Below, one piece after another: positions 6,063-13,687 of a stretch of 24,323 nt of DNA (position 1 is the first letter of the stretch; each line of letters starts with the position of its first letter). Source of the DNA: Acinetobacter sp. UBA3106 (GTDB lineage: Bacteria; Pseudomonadota; Gammaproteobacteria; Pseudomonadales; Moraxellaceae); assembly GCA_002365595.1 (NCBI GenBank), contig DFAM01000001.1, positions 71,680 through 96,002 of the forward strand. The letters run 5' to 3'. The translations under genes were made by a program, and so were the position numbers. Below the pieces are notes generated by a model. It did not search any database. It had not been told where the DNA came from and was given only the letters and a program-made list of their open reading frames with translations.

Positions 6063-8267
6063 ATGAATTCGAAACCGCGTCTTTCTACATATTGGGTCAC
6101 CTGTGCAGATGGACTTGAAACCTTACTCCGCGAGGAAATTGAAGGTTTAGGTGTTCAAAATATTGAACAGTTACCGGGTCGTTTGATTTTCAAAGGCACA
6201 TTGGCAGATGCATACCGTATTTGCATGTGGTCACGTTTGGCTTCACGTGTGTTAACCCCTATTCATGTGCATGAACTCGAATATACCCATGATGCACGTG
6301 ATGTGGCCGAAGAGCTCTATGAGGGTGCAATCAACTTTGACTGGTCGCTTATTTTTGCACCACAAAGTACATTTGCTATCCGTTTACATGTAGAACGTGA
6401 AATTAAGGTCAATACGCAATTCGCCACCTTACGGGTAAAAGACGGTGTGGTGGATTCCTTTATGGAAGCCGTGGGCAAACGACCAAGTATCGATATCAAA
6501 CAGCCTGAAATTACCCTGTATGTATTGGCAGGCAAAACTGCACATACTTATTGCCTGGATTTATCTGGCGATTCTTTACATAAACGTGGTTACCGTCATT
6601 ACATGACTGACGCGCCGATAAAAGAAAACCTTGCCGCAGCCATTCTGCAAAAAGCCCAATTAAAAAAACGCAATCCTGACATTATTTTAGATCCAATGTG
6701 TGGTTCAGGGACCTTTATCATTGAATCTTTGATGATGCTGACTGACCGTGCTCCGGGCCTGGTACGTCGTTTCGGCTTTAACGGCTGGAACGGACACGAC
6801 CATGACCTGTGGATGTCAATTAAAGCTGAAGCCGCAGAACGCCACCAAGCAGCATTAGAACAACCTTTACCGCAGTTCTATGCCTATGATGCAGACTGGG
6901 AAGCGGTGAAAGCCACCAAGCAAAACATTATTGCCGCCGGTTTTGAAAAGCTACTTGACCATATCAAGATTGAAGAGCGTACGCTGGCTGATTGGCCTGA
7001 TTTCAAGGCTGAAGGTAAAACTTCATTTATTGTCACCAACCCGCCTTATGGTGAGCGTTTAGGTGATAAAGCCTCTAACCGTGCCTTATATTTAGGTTTA
7101 TCTGCTCTTTTACAAAAGAACTTCCCGAATCAGTATGCCGCAGTGATTGCAGCACAAGTTGAACAGGCGGACGTGCTGGCATTTAATGAACCGCAAATTC
7201 TGCGTTTGATGAATGGTAAACTGCCTATTTATGTGCGTTTCGGTATTATTAAACCGGCTGCTGTATCAGAACCATTTTTAGCGCATTGGCAACCCCAGCA
7301 GTTCGAGCCGATTGAAGGCGCGCAGGACTTCACTAACCGTTTGCAAAAAAATATGCAAAACCTGAAAAAATGGGCAGTGAAAGAAAATATTTTCTGTTTG
7401 CGTTTATATGATGCCGACTTGCCTGACTTTAATGTGGCAGTCGATTTATATGGTGATCGCTTGCATGTTCAAGAGTATGCACCGCCAAAAATTATCGATC
7501 CTGAAAAAGCCAAAAAACGCTTTAACCTTGCCTTGCAAGCCATCCGTTCGGTAACTGGTTTAGGCCGTGATGCGATCTTCATTAAAACACGTGCGCGTCA
7601 GGAAGGTAAAAACCAGTACACCAAACAAAGTACGGCATCTAAGCGCTTTATCGTACAGGAAGGCAAAGCCAAGATTTTAGTCAACCTGACGGATTATCTG
7701 GATACCGGCCTGTTCCTTGACCATCGTCAAATGCGTTTGCGCATTGCTGCAGAAGCCAAAGGAAAGCACTTCCTTAACCTGTATAGTTATACCTCTACAG
7801 CCAGCTTACATGCTGCTTTAGGTGGCGCTGCAAGTACCACCAGTGTCGATTTATCCAATACCTACCTGAACTGGTCTAAAGAAAATTTCGTCTTGAATGG
7901 TTTAACAGTAGATCATGCCGATGAGCAACATCAGTTCTTTGCCAGTGACTGTTTTGAATGGCTCAAAGAAGGTCATGAACAATATGACCTGATCTTTATC
8001 GATCCACCAACTTTCTCGAATTCGAAAAAGTTTCATGGTACCTTCGATGTGCAACGTGACCATCTATCATTACTCAAACGTGCAATGAACCGCTTAACCA
8101 CAGAAGGAACTTTGTACTTCTCCAACAACTATCGTGGTTTTGAAATGGATGAAGAAATTTTAGCGTTCTTTGATGTTCAAGAAATTACCAATGAAACCAT
8201 TGGCTTGGACTTCAAACGTAATACTAAAATTCACCGTGCCTGGAAAATCCAACATTCACAAAATTAA
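6063..8267 (+). CDS. rlmKL: Bifunctional 23S rRNA methyltransferase RlmKL (G2445-N2 and G2069-N7)
   Basis: A 734-residue fusion of two SAM-dependent methyltransferases that modify domain V of 23S rRNA during ribosome assembly. The ATG at 6063 is preceded by TTGGA at about 8 nt; a TTG at 6036 is unlikely. The N-terminal part (about 1-155) is a THUMP RNA-binding region. The RlmL half has the SAM-binding motif LDPMCGSGTF (near residue 208) and the catalytic TNPPYGERLG motif (near 324), typical of N2-guanine enzymes. The RlmK half starts near 430 and shows FLDHRQMR, the SAM-binding LNLYSYTSTAS (near 570) and FIDPPTFSNS (near 645). Length is close to the E. coli fusion (702). All key motifs are present, so both activities are expected. 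It is transcribed alone. Confidence 0.96.
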   Translation: MNSKPRLSTYWVTCADGLETLLREEIEGLGVQNIEQLPGRLIFKGTLADAYRICMWSRLASRVLTPIHVHELEYTHDARDVAEELYEGAINFDWSLIFAPQSTFAIRLHVEREIKVNTQFATLRVKDGVVDSFMEAVGKRPSIDIKQPEITLYVLAGKTAHTYCLDLSGDSLHKRGYRHYMTDAPIKENLAAAILQKAQLKKRNPDIILDPMCGSGTFIIESLMMLTDRAPGLVRRFGFNGWNGHDHDLWMSIKAEAAERHQAALEQPLPQFYAYDADWEAVKATKQNIIAAGFEKLLDHIKIEERTLADWPDFKAEGKTSFIVTNPPYGERLGDKASNRALYLGLSALLQKNFPNQYAAVIAAQVEQADVLAFNEPQILRLMNGKLPIYVRFGIIKPAAVSEPFLAHWQPQQFEPIEGAQDFTNRLQKNMQNLKKWAVKENIFCLRLYDADLPDFNVAVDLYGDRLHVQEYAPPKIIDPEKAKKRFNLALQAIRSVTGLGRDAIFIKTRARQEGKNQYTKQSTASKRFIVQEGKAKILVNLTDYLDTGLFLDHRQMRLRIAAEAKGKHFLNLYSYTSTASLHAALGGAASTTSVDLSNTYLNWSKENFVLNGLTVDHADEQHQFFASDCFEWLKEGHEQYDLIFIDPPTFSNSKKFHGTFDVQRDHLSLLKRAMNRLTTEGTLYFSNNYRGFEMDEEILAFFDVQEITNETIGLDFKRNTKIHRAWKIQHSQN

Positions 8268-8281
8268 TCGGCCATAAACCT

Positions 8282-8314
8282 CGAAGATGAAACGCGATTT
8301 AGCGTTTCATCTCG
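8282..8314 (+). terminator. Strong hairpin just downstream of rlmKL (terminator or 3' stabilising stem)
   Basis: Perfect 11-bp arms AGATGAAACGC / GCGTTTCATCT (8285-8312) enclose a 6-nt loop, with two more C-G pairs below a bulge. It starts 15 nt after the rlmKL stop. No T run follows on either strand, so it is not a textbook intrinsic terminator. Confidence 0.4.
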
Positions 8315-8442
8315 ATGCTAATGCCCTCATAATAATTCATTGTTAAATTGTCTGATTGATTAACTGTATCAAACGAATGACCGAATGAAATCACCCTGTC
8401 ATTTATTTAAACGTCACTGATTAGCCACTTTCTTCTGCAATT

Positions 8443-8472
8443 AAAAAGGCCGCACATCTGGCAGCCTTTTTT
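8443..8472 (-). terminator. Rho-independent terminator of the DUF945 gene
   Basis: On the minus strand AAAAAAGGCTGC pairs with GCGGCCTTTTT around a 7-nt loop, ending in a run of Ts. One pair is G-U; the plus-strand version has a C-A mismatch, so it may also act weakly for rlmKL. Confidence 0.75.
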
Positions 8473-8483
8473 ATCGGTTCATC

Positions 8484-9764
8484 TTAATTTAAAAACTTCT
8501 TTTCACCATATTTATATTCAATGCCAACCTTGAGGATATCCCCCTCCCGTTTAGCTTGTAGCGACTGCTGCATACCATTCAGCATTTGCTCAAGCTCTTG
8601 ATCGGATAAGGTTTTACCGCCCTGTTGCAAATAATTCTTCATGATCGTTTTCATGATTTGTTTATCATATTCAATATTGGCCTGATATTCGACCAGACTG
8701 GGTGCCATTTTCACCAGGCTTTCAAAAGAGGATTGGTGTCCTGGCATAACCTTGCCTGTCAGACTCGCCTTGGCATATCCATCACCCACTTTGATTTGAT
8801 TATTTTGCGACTCAAAACTAAATCCTTCGTTCACAATAGCCAGAAAACTGTTCACCAGATTTTGATTCAATTCTTCTTTGGTTCCGCATACTTCAGAATT
8901 TTTTTCCAATAAATCTAAGAAAGTCTGTATTTTCTGCTTATTCAGGGCTTTCAGGTTCATATTCATCTGGAAATCACGAAACGTTGGATTTTTATGCAGA
9001 TTCATTTCGCCAATTTTAACCTCAGTATCAAAATCAACCTTATGCTGATCGAGCCCCGTATTCACAGTCAATACAAAGTCTTTTAATTCTCCACTGCCAA
9101 ATTGTTCTACATTGCGATCAGTACGCCGGATTGAAGCAATATTTAATCGGGTTTTCCCCTTATCTAGAACAGCATTTAATCCCTGATTCGTTTCAAATTC
9201 CAAACCGCTCATCTGCATATGACCCAATTTATCATTCACTGTCATACTCGGAATCTGAAATTTAAGATTAAGCACATCCAGTTGATTCGCTTTAGATTTT
9301 GCATCTAATTTAAATGTCATCGAATCAATGCGGGTTTGTGTATCTGCCTCATTTTTTTCATAGACTGGTGTGGTCAAGGATGAATGAATTACGCCTAACC
9401 AGTCTATTTTGGTTTCAGCAGTTAAAGGCTGTTTCAATAGTCCTTGAAAGACCTTATTACCTTGCTTGAGATGAATTTGTGATTCAATGTGATAACCATT
9501 CCAGCTGCGTTTAATAGCATCAGTCCCGTTCAGGATTAAAACATCTTTGGGTTTACAGGGATCAAGAGTAAATTCAGCCACCCAGTCGGCAGAACCCTGC
9601 ATAGGTCCCATATTAAAATTATGATATTGAATGGATAATAAGTTGGATTTTTGATTCTGTTGATAATACGAGTTTAAACTCTTATCTGCATATAAATTGC
9701 CACCTACGACCGCTGTTGCCAATACAGCAATACTTCCCATACCCCAGATTAGTTTTGACATCAT
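8484..9764 (-). CDS. DUF945/YdgA-like envelope protein
   Basis: A 426-residue protein resembling the DUF945 family (E. coli YdgA/YihF type), whose role is not well defined. It begins with an uncleaved-looking N-terminal membrane helix or signal anchor (about 4-26), without a lipobox Cys. A long beta-rich periplasmic domain follows, with alternating polar/hydrophobic strands. The C-terminal section has the K-A-S-L-T-G-K region and a helical stretch E-Q-M-L-N-G-M, followed by a short final strand (G-I-E-Y-K-Y), which is the usual end of this family. Two ATGs stand side by side (9764, 9761); GAGA lies a few nt upstream. It appears to be a single-gene unit with its own terminator. Family assignment is by resemblance of the N-terminal anchor and C-terminal end. 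Confidence 0.75.
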   Translation of the reverse strand: MMSKLIWGMGSIAVLATAVVGGNLYADKSLNSYYQQNQKSNLLSIQYHNFNMGPMQGSADWVAEFTLDPCKPKDVLILNGTDAIKRSWNGYHIESQIHLKQGNKVFQGLLKQPLTAETKIDWLGVIHSSLTTPVYEKNEADTQTRIDSMTFKLDAKSKANQLDVLNLKFQIPSMTVNDKLGHMQMSGLEFETNQGLNAVLDKGKTRLNIASIRRTDRNVEQFGSGELKDFVLTVNTGLDQHKVDFDTEVKIGEMNLHKNPTFRDFQMNMNLKALNKQKIQTFLDLLEKNSEVCGTKEELNQNLVNSFLAIVNEGFSFESQNNQIKVGDGYAKASLTGKVMPGHQSSFESLVKMAPSLVEYQANIEYDKQIMKTIMKNYLQQGGKTLSDQELEQMLNGMQQSLQAKREGDILKVGIEYKYGEKKFLN

Positions 9765-9794
9765 ATGTCTCGTTTTTTGTTTATTTTGTCGACG

Positions 9795-9824
9795 AGTATA
9801 TGTTAAAAAATAAAATTAGTGTAA
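9795..9824 (-). promoter_or_regulatory. Probable promoter of the DUF945 gene
   Basis: On the minus strand, -10 TATACT (9795-9800, 5 of 6) lies 18 bp from a weak -35 TTACAC (9819-9824). Distance to the ATG is about 30 bp. Confidence 0.4.
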
Positions 9825-9901
9825 CTTTTCACACAATTAGATACCCTTATCATATTGCATGTGAGGGAATACGGTTTTAGATTCAAATACTGCTGAGCTG
9901 G

Positions 9902-11071
9902 TTAAATCCGACCCGGCTCGAAATAACTGATTTTACTCCGATCAAAAGTCGTATATGGGTTGGCTTTAAAACTATGAAAATAATGTTTGGCTTGAATGAT
10001 ATGCGAGGTAGTATTGCCCATCCAGCTGATTCTTGGATCATTGTCGGCTAAAGTAATGCAATATGCCTGTTTCTTGCGTAATTTTGTTTGTTGCTTGGCA
10101 TGATAAATCAGGCTGGAAAATACATCGAGTTGCTCAGGATGGCACAGCGCACTATGAATCATTAAATATTCAAAGGACTCGTTGACCTTAGGCAAAGATA
10201 AAACACCTCTCACTCCAGCATAAATATTGTAAAAAGGCTTCAATATTTTTAATGGCAATGAATACTTAACTACGCGAGTTTGTTTAAAGGATTTCTGATT
10301 CCACAAGCCATATAATCCCACCATCTTATGATTTTGGTCGTACATCAGATAAAAATCATGAATCTTCATCCCCAGCCAAAACGGATGATTGGATTCCGCC
10401 AATCCTGAAAAATCATAATCGGGTAAAAAATTATAATGCTCTTTCATGGAATTCACAAAAGCATTGACTTGGCTCACATGGCCCACATTCATTTGCTGAA
10501 AATAATACTGAGAAAATTGTTCCGGTTTAACTGCTTGCGAAACAGTAAAGGTACGAATATCGTCATAATGAAAAGGAATTGGAAAACCTTTACGTTCATT
10601 ATGCAAAATTCCACATGCCACAGTATTGTCTTCTAGAACCACGCTTTCAAAAATAGTCGAACGCGGGATTTCGTCATAGACATAATCCATCAACAAGCGC
10701 ATGACTTTATTACCGCGATGCTGAGGCAGCATGCGTAAATCCGCGACATAACGCTGTACTTCTGGTTTACCATTGATAAAACAATTGCGCCAACCCAAAT
10801 TCATCATGGCAACAACTTGAGAATGATTATCTTCTGGCACGACCAACTTGATATCAGGATGATGATATTGCGCATGGCTAGCGTCCAGATAACTTGGATA
10901 ACGCTCAAATGCCCAAGTCATGCCATTACTGGGCATGGTTTCCGCAATCAACTTCACCAGTTGCTCATCATCTGCTGCTGTAGCTGATCGCACCACAAAA
11001 TTTGGCTCATTTGATGAACGATAAATTTCATTGTTATTGTCATTCAATACACGTAATACATTTAAGCTCAT
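9902..11071 (-). CDS. GNAT-family acetyltransferase-like protein, third gene of GNAT-GH3-GNAT operon
   Basis: A 389-residue protein with an N-terminal GNAT fold (about 24-150): F-V-V-R-S-A-T opens the first strand, and motif A reads Y-V-A-D-L-R-M-L-P-Q-H-R-G-N-K (108-122). This fits the acetyl-CoA-binding pattern Q-x-x-G-x-G/A except that the last small residue is Lys, so CoA binding should be tested. The C-terminal half (about 170-389) contains a second region of similar size with F-W-L-G-M-K-I-H-D-F-Y-L-M-Y-D and Y-L-M-I-H-S-A-L-C-H, which could be a second, degenerate GNAT domain. The substrate is unknown. It begins 10 nt after the stop of the GH3 gene, so the two are surely co-transcribed; the pathway role is inferred only from that. 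Confidence 0.72.
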   Translation of the reverse strand: MSLNVLRVLNDNNNEIYRSSNEPNFVVRSATAADDEQLVKLIAETMPSNGMTWAFERYPSYLDASHAQYHHPDIKLVVPEDNHSQVVAMMNLGWRNCFINGKPEVQRYVADLRMLPQHRGNKVMRLLMDYVYDEIPRSTIFESVVLEDNTVACGILHNERKGFPIPFHYDDIRTFTVSQAVKPEQFSQYYFQQMNVGHVSQVNAFVNSMKEHYNFLPDYDFSGLAESNHPFWLGMKIHDFYLMYDQNHKMVGLYGLWNQKSFKQTRVVKYSLPLKILKPFYNIYAGVRGVLSLPKVNESFEYLMIHSALCHPEQLDVFSSLIYHAKQQTKLRKKQAYCITLADNDPRISWMGNTTSHIIQAKHYFHSFKANPYTTFDRSKISYFEPGRI

Positions 11072-11081
11072 AAGGATTTAC

Positions 11082-12626
11082 TCAAATTATTTTTGTTTTC
11101 ATTTTTTTTAACGGTTCAGGCTTAATATTGCCTTCAATCATTCCGTTCTTCATGGCAAGGTTCTTGTAATAATCCCAGGCATTTTCTACATGTTTTACTT
11201 CAGGCTCGTCTAACTGTCCAAGGTTGCGTGCCAATTCATAATGAAAATTTTCTTTTAATAACTGATCTAAAGCAGCAGCACTGGGTTGTTTTTGGATATT
11301 TCCTTCACTCAGCATAATGTAATGCGGCTTTTTCCTATGGCAATGTTCAATACCCAAAATACTGATCGGTAGATAATCTTCCTGCTTAAACTCTGCCAAA
11401 ACTTTGACCGCCACACTATGATCCAGTTTTTCACCGACCAGATCGACCGTCATTTTCCGTCCTAAAAAGCGGAAACATGGAATACTTTGATAAAAATCGA
11501 CCACCTCCAATTCATCATCAATCACATAACGGATCAAACCAGAACCTGTAGTAATCACCGGACTGACGATGTCACCTACTTTAAGTTGCCAAGCCGGTAC
11601 GACCTGTTCAGTATCTTGCAAAATAAATTCATAAAAATGTGATTGATAGCTCAATGGAAAACGATCTGCAAATGGAAGGGTGACCACACCTTCTGTTGCC
11701 CATAAACCTTTGCCTTCAAAAGCAACATTTGCCATCCGTTCTTGTAAATCTTTCGCCCAACGTTCAGCACTTGCAGTATCCCAACTGGAAATCAAAGTTA
11801 ATTTCGTCCAGAGCTCTTTCCAAGCCAATGGATCCTGTAAATTGAGTCGCTGCAATTTATAACTTTGTTCGGATGATTTGGGTGCCGGCAAATAATTCAG
11901 GCCTTGACGTGACCATTGACCGGTTTTTAATACCGTGACAATTTCTTCCTGATATTGCTCAATAATATCCAGCAACTGTAATGCAAATGTCGGACTCCAG
12001 ACTGAAATCATGCCTAAATTTTTATCTGCCACCAAAAATACAGCTGTGGCAAACATGGCATCATCGGCAGACTCTGCCAACGCAATATCCGTAGGCACGG
12101 ATTGGGTGACTTTACTCAATATTCGCTTGGAAACATTGAGTAAAGCACTGTCATCATTAAGATTACTATTTTCTAAAAGTTTGCGCTGGCTTTCAGGTAA
12201 CCAAGATACCGACCAATAATGAGTTGAATTTTTTAATTGTGGATGCTGGCGATATAAATTGCTTAACCACAGTCCAATCGCCTCATCCAGCTCGTTCAGG
12301 AAAGATTGTGTATAAGGAATAAATTTCAGTGCTTCACTTGAACCACTGGTCGGCTGAAAACGTACAATTTTCTCTGCACCTAAACAGTTTTTTCCGCTTT
12401 GCCGAGACTGTTCAATTTTCTCTTTCCAGTCCGCATATCGTGTCAAAGGATAGTGTTCTGTAAAGCTCTCATAACTCAGACTTTTTGATGTATGTTGTTT
12501 TAAAAACTGATCCAATTTTTGACGTTGCACCATTTCCAAGTCATTCGCTTGCTGCCGATAACGCTTGAAGGCTTTTCGACAGGCGAATTCCAATACTTGA
12601 TGTGAAGCGGAAAGCAATAAACCCAT
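11082..12626 (-). CDS. GH3-family acyl-adenylating/amide-forming enzyme
   Basis: A 514-residue protein of the GH3 family, best known from plant enzymes that adenylate a carboxylic acid and couple it to an amino acid (the JAR1 type); bacterial members mostly have no assigned substrate. Visible features are the ATP-binding loop QPTSGSSEALKFIP (91-104), the T-A-V-F-L-V and W-S-P-T-F segments (about 194-213), A-T-E-G (310-313), the G-S-G-L-I-R-Y hinge segment (361-367) and F-L-G-R-K with the following G-E-K-L (388-401), all in the order expected for GH3. Length is normal. Catalysis therefore seems intact. The start ATG at 12626 is 2 nt after the preceding stop, with AAGGTGG upstream, indicating translational coupling. 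It sits between two GNAT genes, suggesting a three-enzyme pathway making or modifying an N-acyl or amide compound. Confidence 0.85.
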   Translation of the reverse strand: MGLLLSASHQVLEFACRKAFKRYRQQANDLEMVQRQKLDQFLKQHTSKSLSYESFTEHYPLTRYADWKEKIEQSRQSGKNCLGAEKIVRFQPTSGSSEALKFIPYTQSFLNELDEAIGLWLSNLYRQHPQLKNSTHYWSVSWLPESQRKLLENSNLNDDSALLNVSKRILSKVTQSVPTDIALAESADDAMFATAVFLVADKNLGMISVWSPTFALQLLDIIEQYQEEIVTVLKTGQWSRQGLNYLPAPKSSEQSYKLQRLNLQDPLAWKELWTKLTLISSWDTASAERWAKDLQERMANVAFEGKGLWATEGVVTLPFADRFPLSYQSHFYEFILQDTEQVVPAWQLKVGDIVSPVITTGSGLIRYVIDDELEVVDFYQSIPCFRFLGRKMTVDLVGEKLDHSVAVKVLAEFKQEDYLPISILGIEHCHRKKPHYIMLSEGNIQKQPSAAALDQLLKENFHYELARNLGQLDEPEVKHVENAWDYYKNLAMKNGMIEGNIKPEPLKKMKTKII

Positions 12627-12628
12627 CG

Positions 12629-13459
12629 TTAAGCCACCTTAGAATCTGAGTCCGAGGCAATATGCAGAGGGCGGGTTTTATAACGATTTTTACTCTCGTA
12701 TTTGCTTTCACTGGTACTTTTACTCAGGAAACGATGCACGTAACGGTATAAATCGCTCCAGCGCAATTCACCAATGCAAGGTAATTCAGTTCCCTCTACC
12801 CAGGTTGGATTCTTGTCTTCAAAAAATGCAATCTTGAAATTTTTTTCACGTACATCTTTCGTAATGGGTGCTACATCTGCTTTTAAAGGCTGATAGTCAT
12901 CACCAAAATTCAGTAATCCTGTAGATTTCTCGTAATATTCAGAAAAATATTGATGGCAATAAGACTCTACAAAGTCTTTTAAATGAGGATTTTTTTCATC
13001 ATAGTGCGGATAATAACTATAAAAATTATTAGCCAACAGTAAGTAAGTTTTGAATCCTTTAGAAATCAAGATCCAGTAAATAGGTTTTAATGGATAACGT
13101 ATTTTAAAGGTTACGATATAACGAAACATGGCACGGGTTAACGCCCTGTTGCCCCAATATTCTTTTTCAATGATGGTGTCACCACTAAAAAAGGCATGGT
13201 GGGCTTTACCATCCACCACAAAATCGCGTTCCATCACGGTAGAAAAACCAACGATTTGTTTGGTTTTAGGCTCCATAATAAGGAAAACACCCGTTTTTTC
13301 TAGAAAGTCACGTTCAAAAATTTCATAACGTGTATTGGCATAATATTTTTGATAAATATCATACATACGCTTGAGTTCTTGAATTGTGACTTGGCTGCAT
13401 TTTTTATATGCACTATAGGGCTCATTTTTGAGCAGACGAATCAGCTTAAATTCGATCAT
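12629..13459 (-). CDS. GNAT-like acetyltransferase, first gene of GNAT-GH3-GNAT operon
   Basis: A 276-residue cytosolic protein. A GNAT-type core is seen in the first 150 residues: G-V-F-L-I-M-E and I-V-G-F-S-T-V (strands, 57-75), then F-F-S-G-D-T-I-I (90-97) leading into E-Y-W-G-N-R-A-L-T-R-A-M (100-111). The last segment resembles motif A, with G-N-R-A in the position of the CoA-phosphate loop. A long C-terminal part (about 165-276) is rich in Tyr, Lys and Ser and ends in a low-complexity S-K-S-T-S-E-S-K stretch. The substrate is unknown. ATG at 13459 has GGAA 8 nt upstream. It is the promoter-proximal gene of a tight operon (2 nt to the GH3 gene), which implies a joint function. Confidence 0.65.
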   Translation of the reverse strand: MIEFKLIRLLKNEPYSAYKKCSQVTIQELKRMYDIYQKYYANTRYEIFERDFLEKTGVFLIMEPKTKQIVGFSTVMERDFVVDGKAHHAFFSGDTIIEKEYWGNRALTRAMFRYIVTFKIRYPLKPIYWILISKGFKTYLLLANNFYSYYPHYDEKNPHLKDFVESYCHQYFSEYYEKSTGLLNFGDDYQPLKADVAPITKDVREKNFKIAFFEDKNPTWVEGTELPCIGELRWSDLYRYVHRFLSKSTSESKYESKNRYKTRPLHIASDSDSKVA

Positions 13460-13557
13460 AATTACTATTCCATGTAACCTTCTCTTACGAAGGCAATATT
13501 GTTTTTGTTTTAACCGCTTTTTTATACAAGTGTATTTATATAAAGCGAGGCTATTTT

Positions 13558-13626
13558 ATGACCTATAAAGTTGAGAAATCAAATAAAGTCAGACGAATTT
13601 CACAAAAATACGATAAACGTGAATAA
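13558..13626 (+). CDS. Possible 22-residue basic small protein
   Basis: An ATG at 13558, preceded by GAGG with about 7 nt spacing, opens 22 codons ending in TAA at 13624-13626. The product is very basic and hydrophilic (several Lys and Arg, ending K-Y-D-K-R-E). It lies on the plus strand between the clpB terminator and the divergent GNAT operon. It could be a real small protein or a chance frame; only the ribosome site supports it. Confidence 0.25.
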   Translation: MTYKVEKSNKVRRISQKYDKRE

Positions 13627-13627
13627 G

Positions 13628-13653
13628 AAAAAACCCAGCCGAAGCCAGGTTTT
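13628..13653 (-). terminator. Rho-independent terminator of clpB
   Basis: On the minus strand AACCTGGC pairs with GCTGGGTT around a TTCG tetraloop and is followed by a T run. Two pairs are G-U, which become mismatches on the plus strand. It lies 35 nt after the clpB stop. Confidence 0.8.
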
Positions 13654-13687
13654 ATCTGTTTTTTTATCTTTCAGTACAATCAAGTAA

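Noticed and set aside
13522..13533. ATACA-AG-TGTAT dyad upstream of the GNAT operon as an operator
   Set aside because: Only 5-bp AT-rich arms; no matching promoter boxes could be placed around it.
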